Assembly (NCBI RefSeq): GCF_037975245.1
Contig: NC_092564.1
Span: 7,096,984 to 7,160,983, forward strand
Length of the DNA: 64,000 nt
Direction: 5' to 3'
Source: Apostichopus japonicus
Lineage: Eukaryota > Echinodermata > Holothuroidea > Aspidochirotida > Stichopodidae
Under the pieces are notes generated by a model. The model did no database searches. It was not told the origin of the DNA and was given only the letters and a program-made list of their open reading frames with translations. A program made the translations under genes and the position numbers. How positions within the stretch are numbered: the first letter of the stretch is position 1; the number at the start of each line of letters is the position of its first letter. Below are positions 35,654-48,322 of the stretch, one piece after another.

Positions 35654-36572
35654 AACATTGGGACGAAAAATCGAATTCTTCATTTTTACATTTTACAGGA
35701 TCCACGATACCGAAAACTAGGGGGTCATAACCCCCAATGTTTCCCAGCAATGATGTACATGTTGGCTTGGTGCCATCTCGTGCGGCAATTTCAGCACCTC
35801 TGACTTTCCCTACTCCCCCTACTCCCCTACTCACCTACTCCCCTTACTCCCCTACTCCCCCTACTCCCCCACTCCCACCATCTCAAACCTGTTCGGTTCC
35901 CTGTGCAACTTGCATGGCACTATGCATCATAAATAGTTTAATTACTGACACGGATAACTACATGCTTCCTGTAATGGAGATGTGTTTTGCAAATGTTTTA
36001 ACCAATTAAATAATGAAAGTAAAAGCAAAAAGAAAGTAAATGGCTTTAGTTCCTAGTGTCACTATAATGACATATGTTTACACAGCATATATAACACAGA
36101 TTTACAAAAATAAAGCTACAAAATGACAGCTATATATATCAGACATGATTTTTAAACTATAGGATATATCCCAAACTAGATGCAATTATGTTTTTTTCTC
36201 AGCTGTTTGGGGGGAAGGGGGAGGGGTGTTGGCAATGAAAACCCTGCCTTCATTACGTTATATTAAAAAGCTTTAATATTTTAGATTTAGTATTTGTATT
36301 GACGGATCACCTCGTCCTTTTAAAGAAAATGACCAACATATTGAAATCTCGCTACCAGTACTTTTTCCATAACACGTAGCCTCAGTCGCGGGCATATTTT
36401 ACGACGTCGTTACGCTGTCGTACCCTCCTTTTGTGAATAGCGCCATCTAAGCCATACTTACCGAGTTTTCAATGCAACTCACACTAGTGTGTCTCTCCGT
36501 CTGTGCGACACGAACTTTTGTCCTTCAACACGAACCGATGTTGTAAAGCAATTCGGAACCTACAGCGATATG
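35654..36572. other. Intergenic 5' flank of the Ser-cathepsin gene
   Basis: Contains the CT-rich repeat and AT-rich sequence. No clear promoter motif or exon is recognised. Confidence 0.5.
35800..35882 (+). repeat. CT-rich simple repeat (tactcccc units)
   Basis: Imperfect tactccc(c) units, just upstream of the Ser-cathepsin gene. No coding value. Confidence 0.9.
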
Positions 36573-36580
36573 ACTTCAAA

Positions 36581-37795
36581 CATGGGCGGCGATCATGGGG
36601 GGGACGGGGGGGACATGTCCCCCCCAATATTTTAGGTGGGGGGGATATAGTATCTAATATCCCCCCCAATATTTGGTGGCATAGTTTTTTTTAAGCATAT
36701 GTTTTGTATTTTTTTATGATATCGCTAGTAATTTCAAAATAGAAAATGCTTAGATGCAACTTACAAGGCCTGGGAAGTGCCATTTCCATCGATCTGGGAG
36801 GCATTTCGGCCGAAATTTTCTATTGCGCTTCGCGCCAACTTATGGTGGCGCTACGCTTAGAAAGTCTGGGTACAAGCTTTGCCCCTCCCTTGGCAAATTC
36901 CTCGCAAGGCGCCTGTCTAACCGTGTCACAATTTGTTACTCTATATGACCGAAAGTAGCTTTTCCTTTTTTTTCGAAATGAATAGCTAGACGGACCGCAT
37001 CCGTAATGAAATAAGTACGTACAATCATATATGATCCACATCGATATGGGTTCGCTGGGTTTCCATTTGGCCTGTTTCCTACAAGATTTCTAACCGCAGG
37101 TGCGTAGCCAAGGGAGGGGGCTGAAGGGTGGAGACCGCCCCTCCCCCTCAAGCATATTTTTTTGGTATTTTCTATGATATCGAAGTTTTATAGTAGCCGT
37201 TATAAGAGGTTTTAATATTTGTACACCAATAATTTAACTGTGTCTGAATTTTCGAAATTCCTTGACCAACATTCTTCATCATACTTCCCTCTACTCGTTC
37301 AATTTTGACCGGTCTGTTAGGGGTTGAGGTTTTTTTTCTATATTGGTTGTCCATAGATGAAATTTTGTGCAACATTATGGGTATGTTTGAAGTGAATTTA
37401 TTATTCAAATTCTGAACAAATAATGGGCTTAAAACCTTGAAAAGTGGGGCTGACGGGTATTGTGGGGCGTTACGTAGAATTACCTACAAAAGCAATGATC
37501 CACAGGAGATGCAATGAGGTCGAACATGATGTGTGAATGGTGACAATCTTGAAAAAAAGGTAATGAATGAAAAAAAAAACTATTAGGAAAAACTTGGTTC
37601 TCAGGCAAAAGTGTACATCTGGTTGGTCATTTTCAAGCCCGAGAAGTGCCATTTCCTGTGATCTGGGGGGCTATCAAAACCAAAAATTTTCTTGTACGCT
37701 GCGCGCCAACCAATGGTGGCGCTCCGCTTCGATAGTAATTCGCCTGCACCCAAGCAAATGTCCCCCCCAATATTTGAAACAGATCGCCGCCCCTG
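36581..37795 (+). mobile_element. hAT-like non-autonomous element, twin copy 1
   Basis: 1,215 bp with ends CATGGGCGGCGATC and GATCGCCGCCCCTG, flanked exactly by the 8-bp direct repeat acttcaaa (36573-36580 and 37796-37803). It carries two copies of the family core in the same orientation (about 36770-36865 and 37645-37735). Between them lie two inward-facing element ends (GCGCCTG ending 36915, CAGGTGCGTAG starting 37097), each touching a copy of tctaaccg. No transposase is encoded. The whole unit recurs in inverted orientation at 38545-39759. Confidence 0.88.
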
Positions 37796-38544
37796 ACTTC
37801 AAACAACATGAAAACCTAATCACGTGTCAAATTCAAATAACGAACTTTCTCTTGTTAGATTGACAGAGTTTCACAGATAGTTATACAACCAAAACAGAGC
37901 TGAGAAGGTTTTTAAACTGTTAAATTGTTGGATTCATCAATTTATTCTCTGAACTGATCAGTTACTGTCCTGACTTCCGGGTTCAGAGTCCACGGCAATA
38001 CGGCATAATAGAATGCCGCGGTTGCAGTCACATGTGTTACACCGTGACTATAAGGATATGCTTATCACTCCCGTGACTTTGAGCAAATATTATCAACATA
38101 ATAGAAATTACAGGTATAGCCTAGCTACTGTATTATATATCGGACGATAACTAAGTAAAGTCCTACAGTCAGTCAACAAGCATTGTTCATTGTGATTCCA
38201 ATCTGTAACTGTTTGCGGTTTGAATTGAGTGACGTATATAACTATTACCAAAATAAATATTTATAGCCTGCTACAGAATACCGTGCAGGCCAATGGTCAC
38301 GCAACAATACATATCATTGCAAGAGTGTGTAAATATCTTAGTGAAGGCCTGTATAGATCTACATATGCAATATATATATAAAGCCTATACACTGAGTTTG
38401 GTGCAGAAGTTGATATATTGGTTATAAAGTACTCGGCGGGCTGTCTATTACAGCAGTTTCAGTGGAAATTTGATGCAAAGGTTTTATCAAGAGACAGAAT
38501 TATATTCAATGTAAAACTGAACCTAAAATACTTATTGGTTTATT
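37796..38544. other. Spacer between the twin hAT-like elements
   Basis: 749 bp of unique AT-rich sequence. No coding feature is seen. Confidence 0.7.
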
Positions 38545-39759
38545 CAGGGGCGGCGATCTGTTTCAAATATTGGGGGGGACATTTGCTTGGGTGCAGGCGA
38601 ATTACTATCGAAGCGGAGCGCCACCATTGGTTGGCGCGCAGCGTACAAGAAAATTTTTGGTTTTGATAGCCCCCCAGATCACAGGAAATGGCACTTCTCG
38701 GGCTTGAAAATGACCAACCAGATGTACACTTTTGCCTGAGAACCAAGTTTTTCCTAATAGTTTTTTTTTTCATTCATTACCTTTTTTTCAAGATTGTCAC
38801 CATTCACACATCATGTTCGACCTCATTGCATCTCCTGTGGATCATTGCTTTTGTAGGTAATTCTACGTAACGCCCCACAATACCCGTCAGCCCCACTTTT
38901 CAAGGTTTTAAGCCCATTATTTGTTCAGAATTTGAATAATAAATTCACTTCAAACATACCCATAATGTTGCACAAAATTTCATCTATGGACAACCAATAT
39001 AGAAAAAAAACCTCAACCCCTAACAGACCGGTCAAAATTGAACGAGTAGAGGGAAGTATGATGAAGAATGTTGGTCAAGGAATTTCGAAAATTCAGACAC
39101 AGTTAAATTATTGGTGTACAAATATTAAAACCTCTTATAACGGCTACTATAAAACTTCGATATCATAGAAAATACCAAAAAAATATGCTTGAGGGGGAGG
39201 GGCGGTCTCCACCCTTCAGCCCCCTCCCTTGGCTACGCACCTGCGGTTAGAAATCTTGTAGGAAACAGGCCAAATGGAAACCCAGCGAACCCATATCGAT
39301 GTGGATCATATATGATTGTACGTACTTATTTCATTACGGATGCGGTCCGTCTAGCTATTCATTTCGAAAAAAAAGGAAAAGCTACTTTCGGTCATATAGA
39401 GTAACAAATTGTGACACGGTTAGACAGGCGCCTTGCGAGGAATTTGCCAAGGGAGGGGCAAAGCTTGTACCCAGACTTTCTAAGCGTAGCGCCACCATAA
39501 GTTGGCGCGAAGCGCAATAGAAAATTTCGGCCGAAATGCCTCCCAGATCGATGGAAATGGCACTTCCCAGGCCTTGTAAGTTGCATCTAAGCATTTTCTA
39601 TTTTGAAATTACTAGCGATATCATAAAAAAATACAAAACATATGCTTAAAAAAAACTATGCCACCAAATATTGGGGGGGATATTAGATACTATATCCCCC
39701 CCACCTAAAATATTGGGGGGGACATGTCCCCCCCGTCCCCCCCATGATCGCCGCCCATG
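38545..39759 (-). mobile_element. hAT-like non-autonomous element, twin copy 2 (inverted)
   Basis: Exact mirror of 36581-37795: position x pairs with 76340 minus x over the whole length with no indel, and every open frame in one arm has an identical translation in the other. It has its own 8-bp duplication, ggtttatt (38537-38544 and 39760-39767), different from that of copy 1. The two copies are therefore separate insertions and not one long palindrome. Confidence 0.9.
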
Positions 39760-41265
39760 GGTTTATTGATTTATTACAATATTAATTTGTGTAATATACA
39801 TAGATTTTACAAGCGACGACTCAGTTTTGAAAATATTGAACCTCTTAACTTGTCCAACTGTCTGACATCGGTTTAATTAAGTTGTCAACACTGTTAACAA
39901 TCCAACTACAACATCTGAAAAGAGAGAGAAAAACAAAGAAGAGAGTTTAAAGGGTCCCTGCAGAAACTCTATTGGAAAAAATGACATCACATATTTAGAA
40001 ATTGACGGCTCACAGATACAACTTTTAAGCTAGGATATCTCCCAAACGCAACAAGTTTTTTTTCCTTCTTTTTTCTTCCGGATGTTGTTCTTTACAAAGA
40101 TCTCTGACATTCAAGCTAACTACCTACGATGGTTGGGATCGTATCCCCTTTAAAGTTTATGCTTTGCCCTCACTCACATTGCATAGTGTAGTGTGTACTG
40201 TATGTGAAGTACAAGGTATTAACCATTCGCCTTTAGCCTATACATACATGATCCTATTTAGGCAATAAGTAATTTGTGGATGGAAAAGAAACCTTAACGA
40301 TACGTCAGTCGCCTATATATATACAATGTTATCGCTTGCCTATCTTCCGTGTATTATCTGTGGATACCGTCATGACATGATCCTTTCACGGAAGTTTATC
40401 ATCCCAGGTCTGAAAGGGAAACAAAAACTTGGTAATTTAGTTAATGGCAAATATCACGTTACAAAAGTCACAAGGGTTTCGGGCTATTTAAAACATGATC
40501 GCACCATTAAATGTGTACAAGGGAATGTATAGTCACGGGTTAAACGTGTCCTTACTTTATTACCTCACTCTTCAGCTTGCTGTCCGTCATCCTGCTATCC
40601 GTGAACTTTCGCTAAGGTCACACTAATAACAACTTGCCTACCATCAACGTCAATACATGTGAAAAATATATCCGTATATCGTAATGTGGTCACCATCATC
40701 ATTCATTATTAGTATCACTATCATCATATGTAGTCTTAAACTGGCTAACATTGAAGAAGAAAGCATGATAGAAATATGTTTCTATAATAACAATGGACAA
40801 TATAATTACATTACATACGTGTGCACTACACAACATGTAAACAACGTACAGAACATCAAAGACAACTGTACATACGGGACACTTGTATTTTTTTTTTCGC
40901 CAATCCGAACTGTAAACATGATGTATGCATTTAAGTCAATTGACCACATCTCTTAGGTCAACTAATGTCTCTTAGGTCAACTAGCAATATCTCTATAGGC
41001 CCACAGTGCTCCTTATTTGCTGAGTCATCTTACCTAGCTGAGTTCATCAATTGTTGTGTGGCCTTTGCAGTGCCCCTGCGTTTAAAAAAACAAAAGAAGA
41101 CATTCATCAGCACGACAGCCGCATGCAGTGTTACTATATCTGCCATGGAACGCGAAAAGTCGCGTTTGTTGGCCACATCGCTTTACTTGATTTCATTCAG
41201 TGTCAAGACGTTGCTCTTACAAGCATATAGTGATTTGTTACAATGCAAATGTGACTGACGGAGGC

Positions 41266-41332
41266 GGGAAGGCGGTGGGGAGGGTGGGGAGGCTGGGGAG
41301 GCTGGGGAGGCTGGGGAGGCTGGGGAGAGGGG
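41266..41332 (+). repeat. Minisatellite (ggggaggct)n
   Basis: About seven units of ggggaggct or close variants. G-rich, so able to form quadruplexes on +. Confidence 0.92.
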
Positions 41333-41859
41333 GTGATAAACATGATAAATTACTACTGAATAATTACTCTAAAAAAATATGACAAGTTCTTTCTAATGAC
41401 ATGTAGATGTCAAGTAACTATATATGCTACATTCAAACGCAAACTAAATGATCACTTTATTGAAAATTATACAGACTAAATATTGTTTCTCTCGTTTACT
41501 GACTGTGCATACACTGCTTCTTTCTTCTTCTTTTTTTTCTTTTTTTCTCTTTCCTACTTTATTTTCACTTTCTTTGTTTTTAATTTTGGCCGCTAGCTCG
41601 ATAAACTTTCCTTGTTTTGTCTAGTGTCCTGATTGTACTCGTCTACATTTTTAATGTAAGCATGTATTGATGAAATATATGAAAATGAAATTCAATTCAA
41701 GTGAGAGCACTAGCAATGAGTCACTACTGACCCTGACGAATACAGCTTCGGGTGGTAGATGTCAAGGGTGGTATTTGTATTCAGTGTGTACATGTTGTCC
41801 GAAAAGTTGAATTTTGATTCGTCTTTTTCATGGATTTTTTGTTGTTGTATATATTATTT

Positions 41860-42032
41860 TATAATAGATGTATATATTTATAATAGATGTATATAGATAT
41901 ATATATTTATAATAGATGTATATAGATGTATATATTTATAATAGATGTATATAGATGTATATATTTATAATAGATGTATATAGATGTATATATTTATAAT
42001 AGATGTATATTATTATAATAGATGTATATAAT
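41860..42032 (+). repeat. AT-rich tandem repeat (tataatagatgtatatagatg)
   Basis: Six or more units of 20-29 bp built on ataatagatgtatata. Confidence 0.92.
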
Positions 42033-43873
42033 ACTACAATAAAGCATAGCATAACCGGTCGAGTCTATCGGTTACCCAACTGACATTGGATAACCCTAAG
42101 TATAACCATGCATCGAAACACGGATAGAGAAATGCATGCCTCGAGTATATTGCAAGTCTCATGCAGTAGTCTGCGTGAGCTGTGCTTTAAGGCCTAGGTT
42201 ATAACTCTTTACATTATAGGTTAAAGGTAATACTCGTGATGTTTATTGCTCTTATATACTTATCTTGAGCTCATCCCAACGTTTTTAGTAACAACGCTTA
42301 GTTGTTGTTTGTTAAAGATAGCAACTCCTGTAAAAACTTAGACTTGCACAATTTGTTTCGGGTCCATTTTTAATGAATTTATTGCATTTCGGCACGAATG
42401 CACATCATACACGTGACGTTATATGGAAAACTATATGATAGGCTACCCTGGGAACTAGGTGATAAAGTTCGGCAGAGTAACGATTGCAGCTGCGCATCTT
42501 TCAAATTGTCGGATCGGAATTAAGTAAATGTCATAGGCCTACAGGCGTCGTACCACAAGTAATCGTTCCATTGACCCCTCCCCCCCCCGCCCACAACACC
42601 TAAAGCAAATATTGAAGTTTTCAGCTGGCATATATCGTATCCACCACTTGCAATGTAACTGACTGCTTCGTTTATCATGGCACCTGAAACTTTCCTGTGG
42701 AAGAATTGGACCAATAGCCTACTACCGTTGTACACTCACAACCCCCCATCCCCCCATCCCCCCACCCCAAACCTACCCACTCCTTTTCCATCTCACACAA
42801 AGTATTGATTAGTTAAGCTTTGCGTTTAGGGATATTTATATAGACCTAATGTACAGTCTATATAAGCCTCAAAATGCACTGACCTTTAGGAAGGTTTGGC
42901 GTGCATGTGCCGTGATAAAGTAACCATATACACATTTCTGACTACATGCATTGTGTTCGAAGGCAAGGTGCCCTTTCGATCTAGGGAGACTCATGCAAAC
43001 TGTAAAAAGAGACGGTTTGATAAGGAAGGAGGAATGGAGAATAGACCCACAAACGGTTTGTATAAGCACATATTTGAAGAATTAGAGAAACATCGAATTT
43101 GCTGTATAATCATTTCAACACATAATTAAATCAGGGTACATCAGAATATAATTTGAAGGTTTGTTATATACTGCCCTACATGAGGAAATGTCGTACAAAC
43201 GTGCACTTAACGTCCTACAGTTAGTCCCTTACTTTTGCCGACAATTTGTTCATTTTGTTTTCTTTTTAATAGCAACGTTGTGTTTGTTAACAAGCAACGT
43301 AAAATAGTTGAATATGTCAAATCCATTTTATGGCAAAATTTGACTTCCAAAGGTCAGGTTCCGCCTCATCCGCCTCGCCAAGCAAGCCGTAACAGTAATC
43401 CATCAAAATAATGTTGAAAATATCATGACATTCAGACACATAAACTTATGGCAAGGCGTAATGTTAGTGGGATCCGGATCCCACTCATCCACCCACTCCT
43501 TCCTATTCAAGTCAAGTCACTCTAACCTATTTATATGAAAAAGCTAAACGATGGATCATACAAGCAATATATGTACAAGAGAGGAGGGGGGGGGGGGGGG
43601 AGGTGGCGAGACCATGGACCCACTTCCTATCGTGTTTTTTTTTGGGGGGGGGGGGGGTTGGTTCAGTCGGGGATTATTTCTCTGGAGGGCCAGACAGATA
43701 TTTTGGAGAGGAGGTTCTGTCTCCCCGTACTAACCCCCCCCCCCCTTAGGCTACACCACTGTTTCCAGGGCCCCTAAGCCTTGGTTTCAAATGACACATT
43801 CTACCCCACATGATAACTGATAGGAATATCGTGTCACTTGTGAATTTCTAATACAGCATGACCGTTCAGATAT

Positions 43874-45817
43874 CAGTGGCGGAGAAACAGGGGGGGTTGG
43901 GGGGGTTTTAACCCCCCCACTTTTTGAAGAGGGGGGTTGGCCCACATAATCAACCCCCCCCCCCCTAGTTTTTGCCAGTAATGTTCTGCTATAGCCTATG
44001 TCATGTGCTCCAAATGGCATAATAAATCAAATTATTAAATTTGAAATTGTTAAAGTCATTTCAACCTTTTACCTGGTAGGCTACATCAACAATTAACGAC
44101 CGAAAACCGAGTTAGAATTGACCCACACATTATTTCTAGCCCCTTTCCCCCACCTTGCGCATTGGAACTTGTAGCTCATAGCGCTAACTAATTCACCCCA
44201 CAACAGACATACACAAAACGTTTTGGTGCTGTTGAATAGCTTTGGAACTGTATACACTTGCCAACTTCAACGAGGTGAAGGAAAAGAAAAAGAAGAAAGA
44301 GAGAAAAGGATGGAGTAGAAAATACGGCAAGAAAACGGGAAGAGAAAGAGGAACAGTGACAAAATTATTCGAATTTGTAAAGCAAACAGCAGATATCACA
44401 TCATATCAGTGAGCATGAAAATGGCGTTCCACGATAAACAGCCTCCAAACCATGGGCGCAGATCCTGGTGAGGACAGCGGGACGCGTCCCCACCAACTTT
44501 TTCAGTAGTGGGGACATGATATACCGTGTCCCCACCAATTTGTCTTGACCAATAGCTGCATTTCAAGTTCCCCTGTATTGAACTTTGGTGCACTTTGATC
44601 CAGCATTGTGCAAATGACATGCAGCAGTTCTCATTTTATTGTATTTTATCCACAGTTGTTAAATATAGGACGGAAATCGCATTTGCGGCAGTCTATATTT
44701 GTTTTCTGGGAGAGGACCCCAGACCCATCGTATATACAAAAGTCTACTTGGATAATTTGTCTCCTGATTTTCTTTCTGCAGACGCCCATGTATTTCTCCA
44801 AACTAAATTTCTAAGCCATGAGATCTAAAACTTAAGGAGGTTTAGGAGCATCATTAGGTCTGGGAAGTGTTATTTCCGGCGATCTGGGAGGTATATTTGC
44901 CCAAAAAAATCGTGCGCTACGCGCTAACCCATGGTTGCGCTCCGCTTAGATAGTGTCATAGAACAGACATGCGTCCCCACCATTATCCAAAACTGATCTG
45001 CGCCCATGCTCAAAACTGTCGATGTGTGTAGTGTTCGGTTTCGGAAATATCTGGTATATTTTTATTTCCTTCAACGAAATTTTTTAGTAGCCGTCTGAAT
45101 TTTCGAAAATTCCCTAACCAACATTCTTCATCATACTTCATCATACTCGTGCAATTTTGACCCGTCTGTTAGGGTTTGAAGGAGGTTTTTCTACTTCGGT
45201 TGTCCATAGATGATATTTTGTGCAACATTATGGATATGTTTTGAAGTGAATTTATTCACGAGAATTGTGAAATTTCAAATTCTGAACAGTGGGGCTGACG
45301 GATATTGTGGGCCGCGATGAAGAATCACCTACAAAAGCAATGATCCACAGGATATGTGATGAAGTCGAACATGATGTGTGACTGGTGACAATCTTCAAAA
45401 AGGTTATAATGAGAAAAAAAGTATTTGGAAAAAAAATTGGTTCTCAGGCAAAAGTGTACATATGGTTGGTCAGTTTCAAGCCCGAGAAGTGCCATTTCCG
45501 GTGATCTGGGGTACCAAAACCAGAAATTTGCTTGTACGCTGCGCGCCAACCAATGGTGGCGCTCCGCTTAGTTAGTAATACACCCCCCCCCCCCGGGTTA
45601 GAAAATCCAGCATACGCCCCTGGTTAAATGCAGCTTTTCAAGGCCTTGGCAGTGCCATTTACTGCAATCTGGGAGGCAATATTTGCCAAAAAATTCTTGT
45701 GCACTTCGCGCCAACTTATGGTGGCGCTCCACTTAGATAGTGAGCCAGCAGTTATGACTTTTTATTTCATCAATGGCCTGCAACCCCCCCACTTCTGACA
45801 AGAAATCTCCGCCACTG
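43874..45817 (+). mobile_element. hAT-like element with nested insertions
   Basis: 1,944 bp with ends CAGTGGCGGAGAAAC and ...TCTCCGCCACTG, flanked exactly by tcagatat (43866-43873 and 45818-45825). Inside it lies a second complete element (44451-45008). 45085-45595 is a diverged copy of the right half of the twin elements (37235-37745). A further end-like tacgcccctg occurs near 45629. No transposase is seen. Confidence 0.82.
44451..45008 (+). mobile_element. hAT-like element nested in 43874-45817
   Basis: 558 bp with perfect ends CATGGGCGCAGATC and GATCTGCGCCCATG. Flanks ctccaaac (44443-44450) and ctcaaaac (45009-45016) match at 7 of 8. Its left part (gtccccaccaa..., ggggacatgatat) is a relative of the twin elements' left part, and it carries the same core (gggaagtgttatttccggcgatctgg, split here; tgcgctacgcg). 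Confidence 0.8.
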
Positions 45818-46423
45818 TCAGATATTCAGGTAGAAGACGAACAAGTTGTAGCATACTGCATCACATTCGCATTCGCTCGTACTAATATCAACATTTAACC
45901 AAAGAGTTTTTAAAATACTATCAACTTCAATCCTCCTTGCTTTTTTTCACACCATGTGTGCTTTGTGTTATGTTCTTTAAGTATAAGTAGAGAAAGAAAC
46001 AACAAAGCTGATTTCTGAAAAAAAGCCAAAAATCTGTTACTAAATTTGGTCATTTTGTCACGGGGTCTTTCAGTCTTCCGACAATGGTTAATTAACCTAT
46101 CATCGAGCGGATGTACGTTACTGTATAACCTAATTGTCATGTGATGTCCTAGACATGCTTATTTGGATAATTGGTCAACAATATGTATAGTGTTTCCGTC
46201 ACGATAGAGCTGTGATGATCCCTGCACACTGATAACAGGAACATCAGGTCACACTTTAAGCAGAATGTTGGTCTTGACATACAATAATCCAAGAAAAACG
46301 ATGATTGGGTAAAGGTTGTATAACTGTTATTCGCTTTTCAAGGTAGGCCTATATATACATCTTTGGCATTCTCCTTTCAGGCTAATTTGATGATGACGTA
46401 GCTTGACGATGACCTAATGTATG

Positions 46424-46548
46424 TCGTCCAGTTACAGAGTTGTTGACAATTGACAATTCATAATCATGGACGTTAAAATATGAATCTAAGAGACTGACTT
46501 AGGTCAGCTTGCGGCTTCTTCGCGAGTTCCTGCTTGCAGGAGGATCTA
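46424..46548 (-). repeat. Dispersed repeat, copy 2 (inverted partner of 26098-26235)
   Basis: Runs from gtcgtccagttacagagttg through cataatcatggacgttaa and gcggcttcttcgcga to aggaggatctaaaaatac, the complement of copy 1 in the same block order. It is followed by a short (catacata)n run. Confidence 0.8.
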
Positions 46549-47002
46549 AAAATACATACATACATACATACGTGGGCTCTTCGGTACATGTCAATTTTAA
46601 TCCATTGTTTTATCAATTCTAATTACTCAACCAAAAACATGTTCTTTTCACTTTATATAAACAACAGAGTACCCTTGGATGACATTCAACACGTCTTGTC
46701 TTTGATAAATTTGTATTGAACAGTCGAAATGTCATTTGCGACCATGAAAGTGAAATTAATTTATGTTGCAGCTGAGCCTGGACCTGCCCTAATGGAATGT
46801 GTGCTAGACTTAGTAGGCCAGCCACTTTCATTGATGAGCCTCAGATGTATAAAGGGTCATTTCTCAAAACTTAAAAGTGGTATAGCTGCATGTACAATCT
46901 GGAATGTTATAACAGTGCTTCAACAATCTACAGTCTATAATCTATATATAATCTTCAATAATGTCATGTATGAACTAGAAACGTGGTTACGCAAATCGTA
47001 AC

Positions 47003-47053
47003 AACACTGCCCATGAATATGCCCATGAACACTGCCCATGAACACTGCCCATG
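47003..47053 (+). repeat. Tandem repeat (aacactgcccatg)n
   Basis: Four 13-bp units, one of them altered to aatatgcccatg. Confidence 0.9.
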
Positions 47054-48109
47054 ATAAGAACTTTTAGTAAGTTGCTACACCGTTGTTACAAGTACAGAAG
47101 ATGGCGTGGGAAAGACCATATGCATGCATAGTGTACGTATGCGCGCACCGTATACCCGTATATCTTCTGGTAAACAACGAAGCCATTAGCAACATATTAC
47201 ATTACATTTATAATACGGAAGCTTTCGTTTCATGTTCTGTCATTTTTGTCGAATAAAGATGGCTGTAAATATTTGCATATTGTTCAAAAGGGAATATTTT
47301 CTCGAAATTGTGCAGAAAATACAAGTACAAGTACATGCAGAATTACAATTGAGTCAAGAGGCCGTTTGTATGTAAATCAGGCTCATGACCTATCCTATCA
47401 CGCAGACAGGATCATGCCCAAGCCGCGCCAGATAACAAATCGTAAATCAGTCTTGAGAAATTGAGATCTTCGATAAAATCGACTTTAAAATAAGAGATTT
47501 GACTTAACAAAATAATTCCATAACTCATTTCTGTGCCGTCAGCCCGTGAATAGCGAACAGATATTATTTTATCGTTTGGGGATATTCACTTTATTTCTGT
47601 GAAAAGCGAACATTAAATTATGATTAAATTTCATCGTACATTTTACTGACTCTCATCCTTATTCATGTGGAATTCTTTCTTTCGGATGTTATTAAGTCAA
47701 TAATTTGTTTACTAAGCTAAAGCCAATTGTTGCCTCATCGTCAATACGTAAAAGCCATTGTTGATGTATACGTGAGCGTGATGTGTGTTTGGAACGCCGG
47801 GATCTGTTAATCTTCGTTGTATTATGTGCACATGTGTGTACGTGTGACATTGTAGCCATGGCTACACCGTGGACAAACGTGTTGGCGGGATAGTTGTACC
47901 AATTCAAACGTTATGCGAAACAAAAGACAACAGTATGTTTGCAATATAAACTGACAGCAATTTTACAGCCACATTCCAGTCAAAATTGACGACCAAATTT
48001 CTTTCGGGTGCACATGATTACCTGACACAATGAGCCCACGTGTAGACCTAAATATGCAGTATAAGTCGAGAAATAGGCTTACTGAACGAATGAAAATGTC
48101 ACGTGACTT

Positions 48110-48322
48110 TTAGGCGAAGCCCAATACCAGCCCATGTTTCTCATACCAGCCCATGTTTCTCATGCCAGTAATTATTTTTGTGCCTATAAAGTCATCCTTT
48201 ACCAACATGTCTAATACGTGGATCTTGAATGGTCTGTCATCATTACTTCTTAAACATGACACGAAACATGCTAGATATGCTAAAATGGCCATGAAGATCC
48301 ACACATAATGCACCGTTTGCAT
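48110..48322 (-). CDS. Possible small secreted protein, uncertain
   Basis: 70 codons from ATG at 48322 with a leader-like start (MQTVHYVWIFMAILAYLACF, then VSC). The 3' end contains an exact tandem duplication of 19 bp (atgagaaacatgggctggt, minus strand), which shifts the frame of whatever followed. No family is recognised and splice sites are not evident. It could equally be a chance open frame. Confidence 0.25.
   Translation of the reverse strand: MQTVHYVWIFMAILAYLACFVSCLRSNDDRPFKIHVLDMLVKDDFIGTKIITGMRNMGWYEKHGLVLGFA

Larger units (their letters stand above)
39768..43873. other. Intergenic, no gene recognised
   Basis: AT-rich, with the simple repeats listed separately. A stretch near 43570-43765 has long G and C runs and an end-like ctacaccactg that may be a broken hAT-like copy. 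No coding exon can be supported. Confidence 0.5.

Noticed and set aside
36581-39759. A single 3.2-kb palindrome
   Set aside because: Each arm has its own, different 8-bp target-site duplication, so it is two separate insertions with a unique spacer.
43535-43777. Gly-rich open frames
   Set aside because: Translations of G- and C-runs next to a probable broken hAT-like copy.
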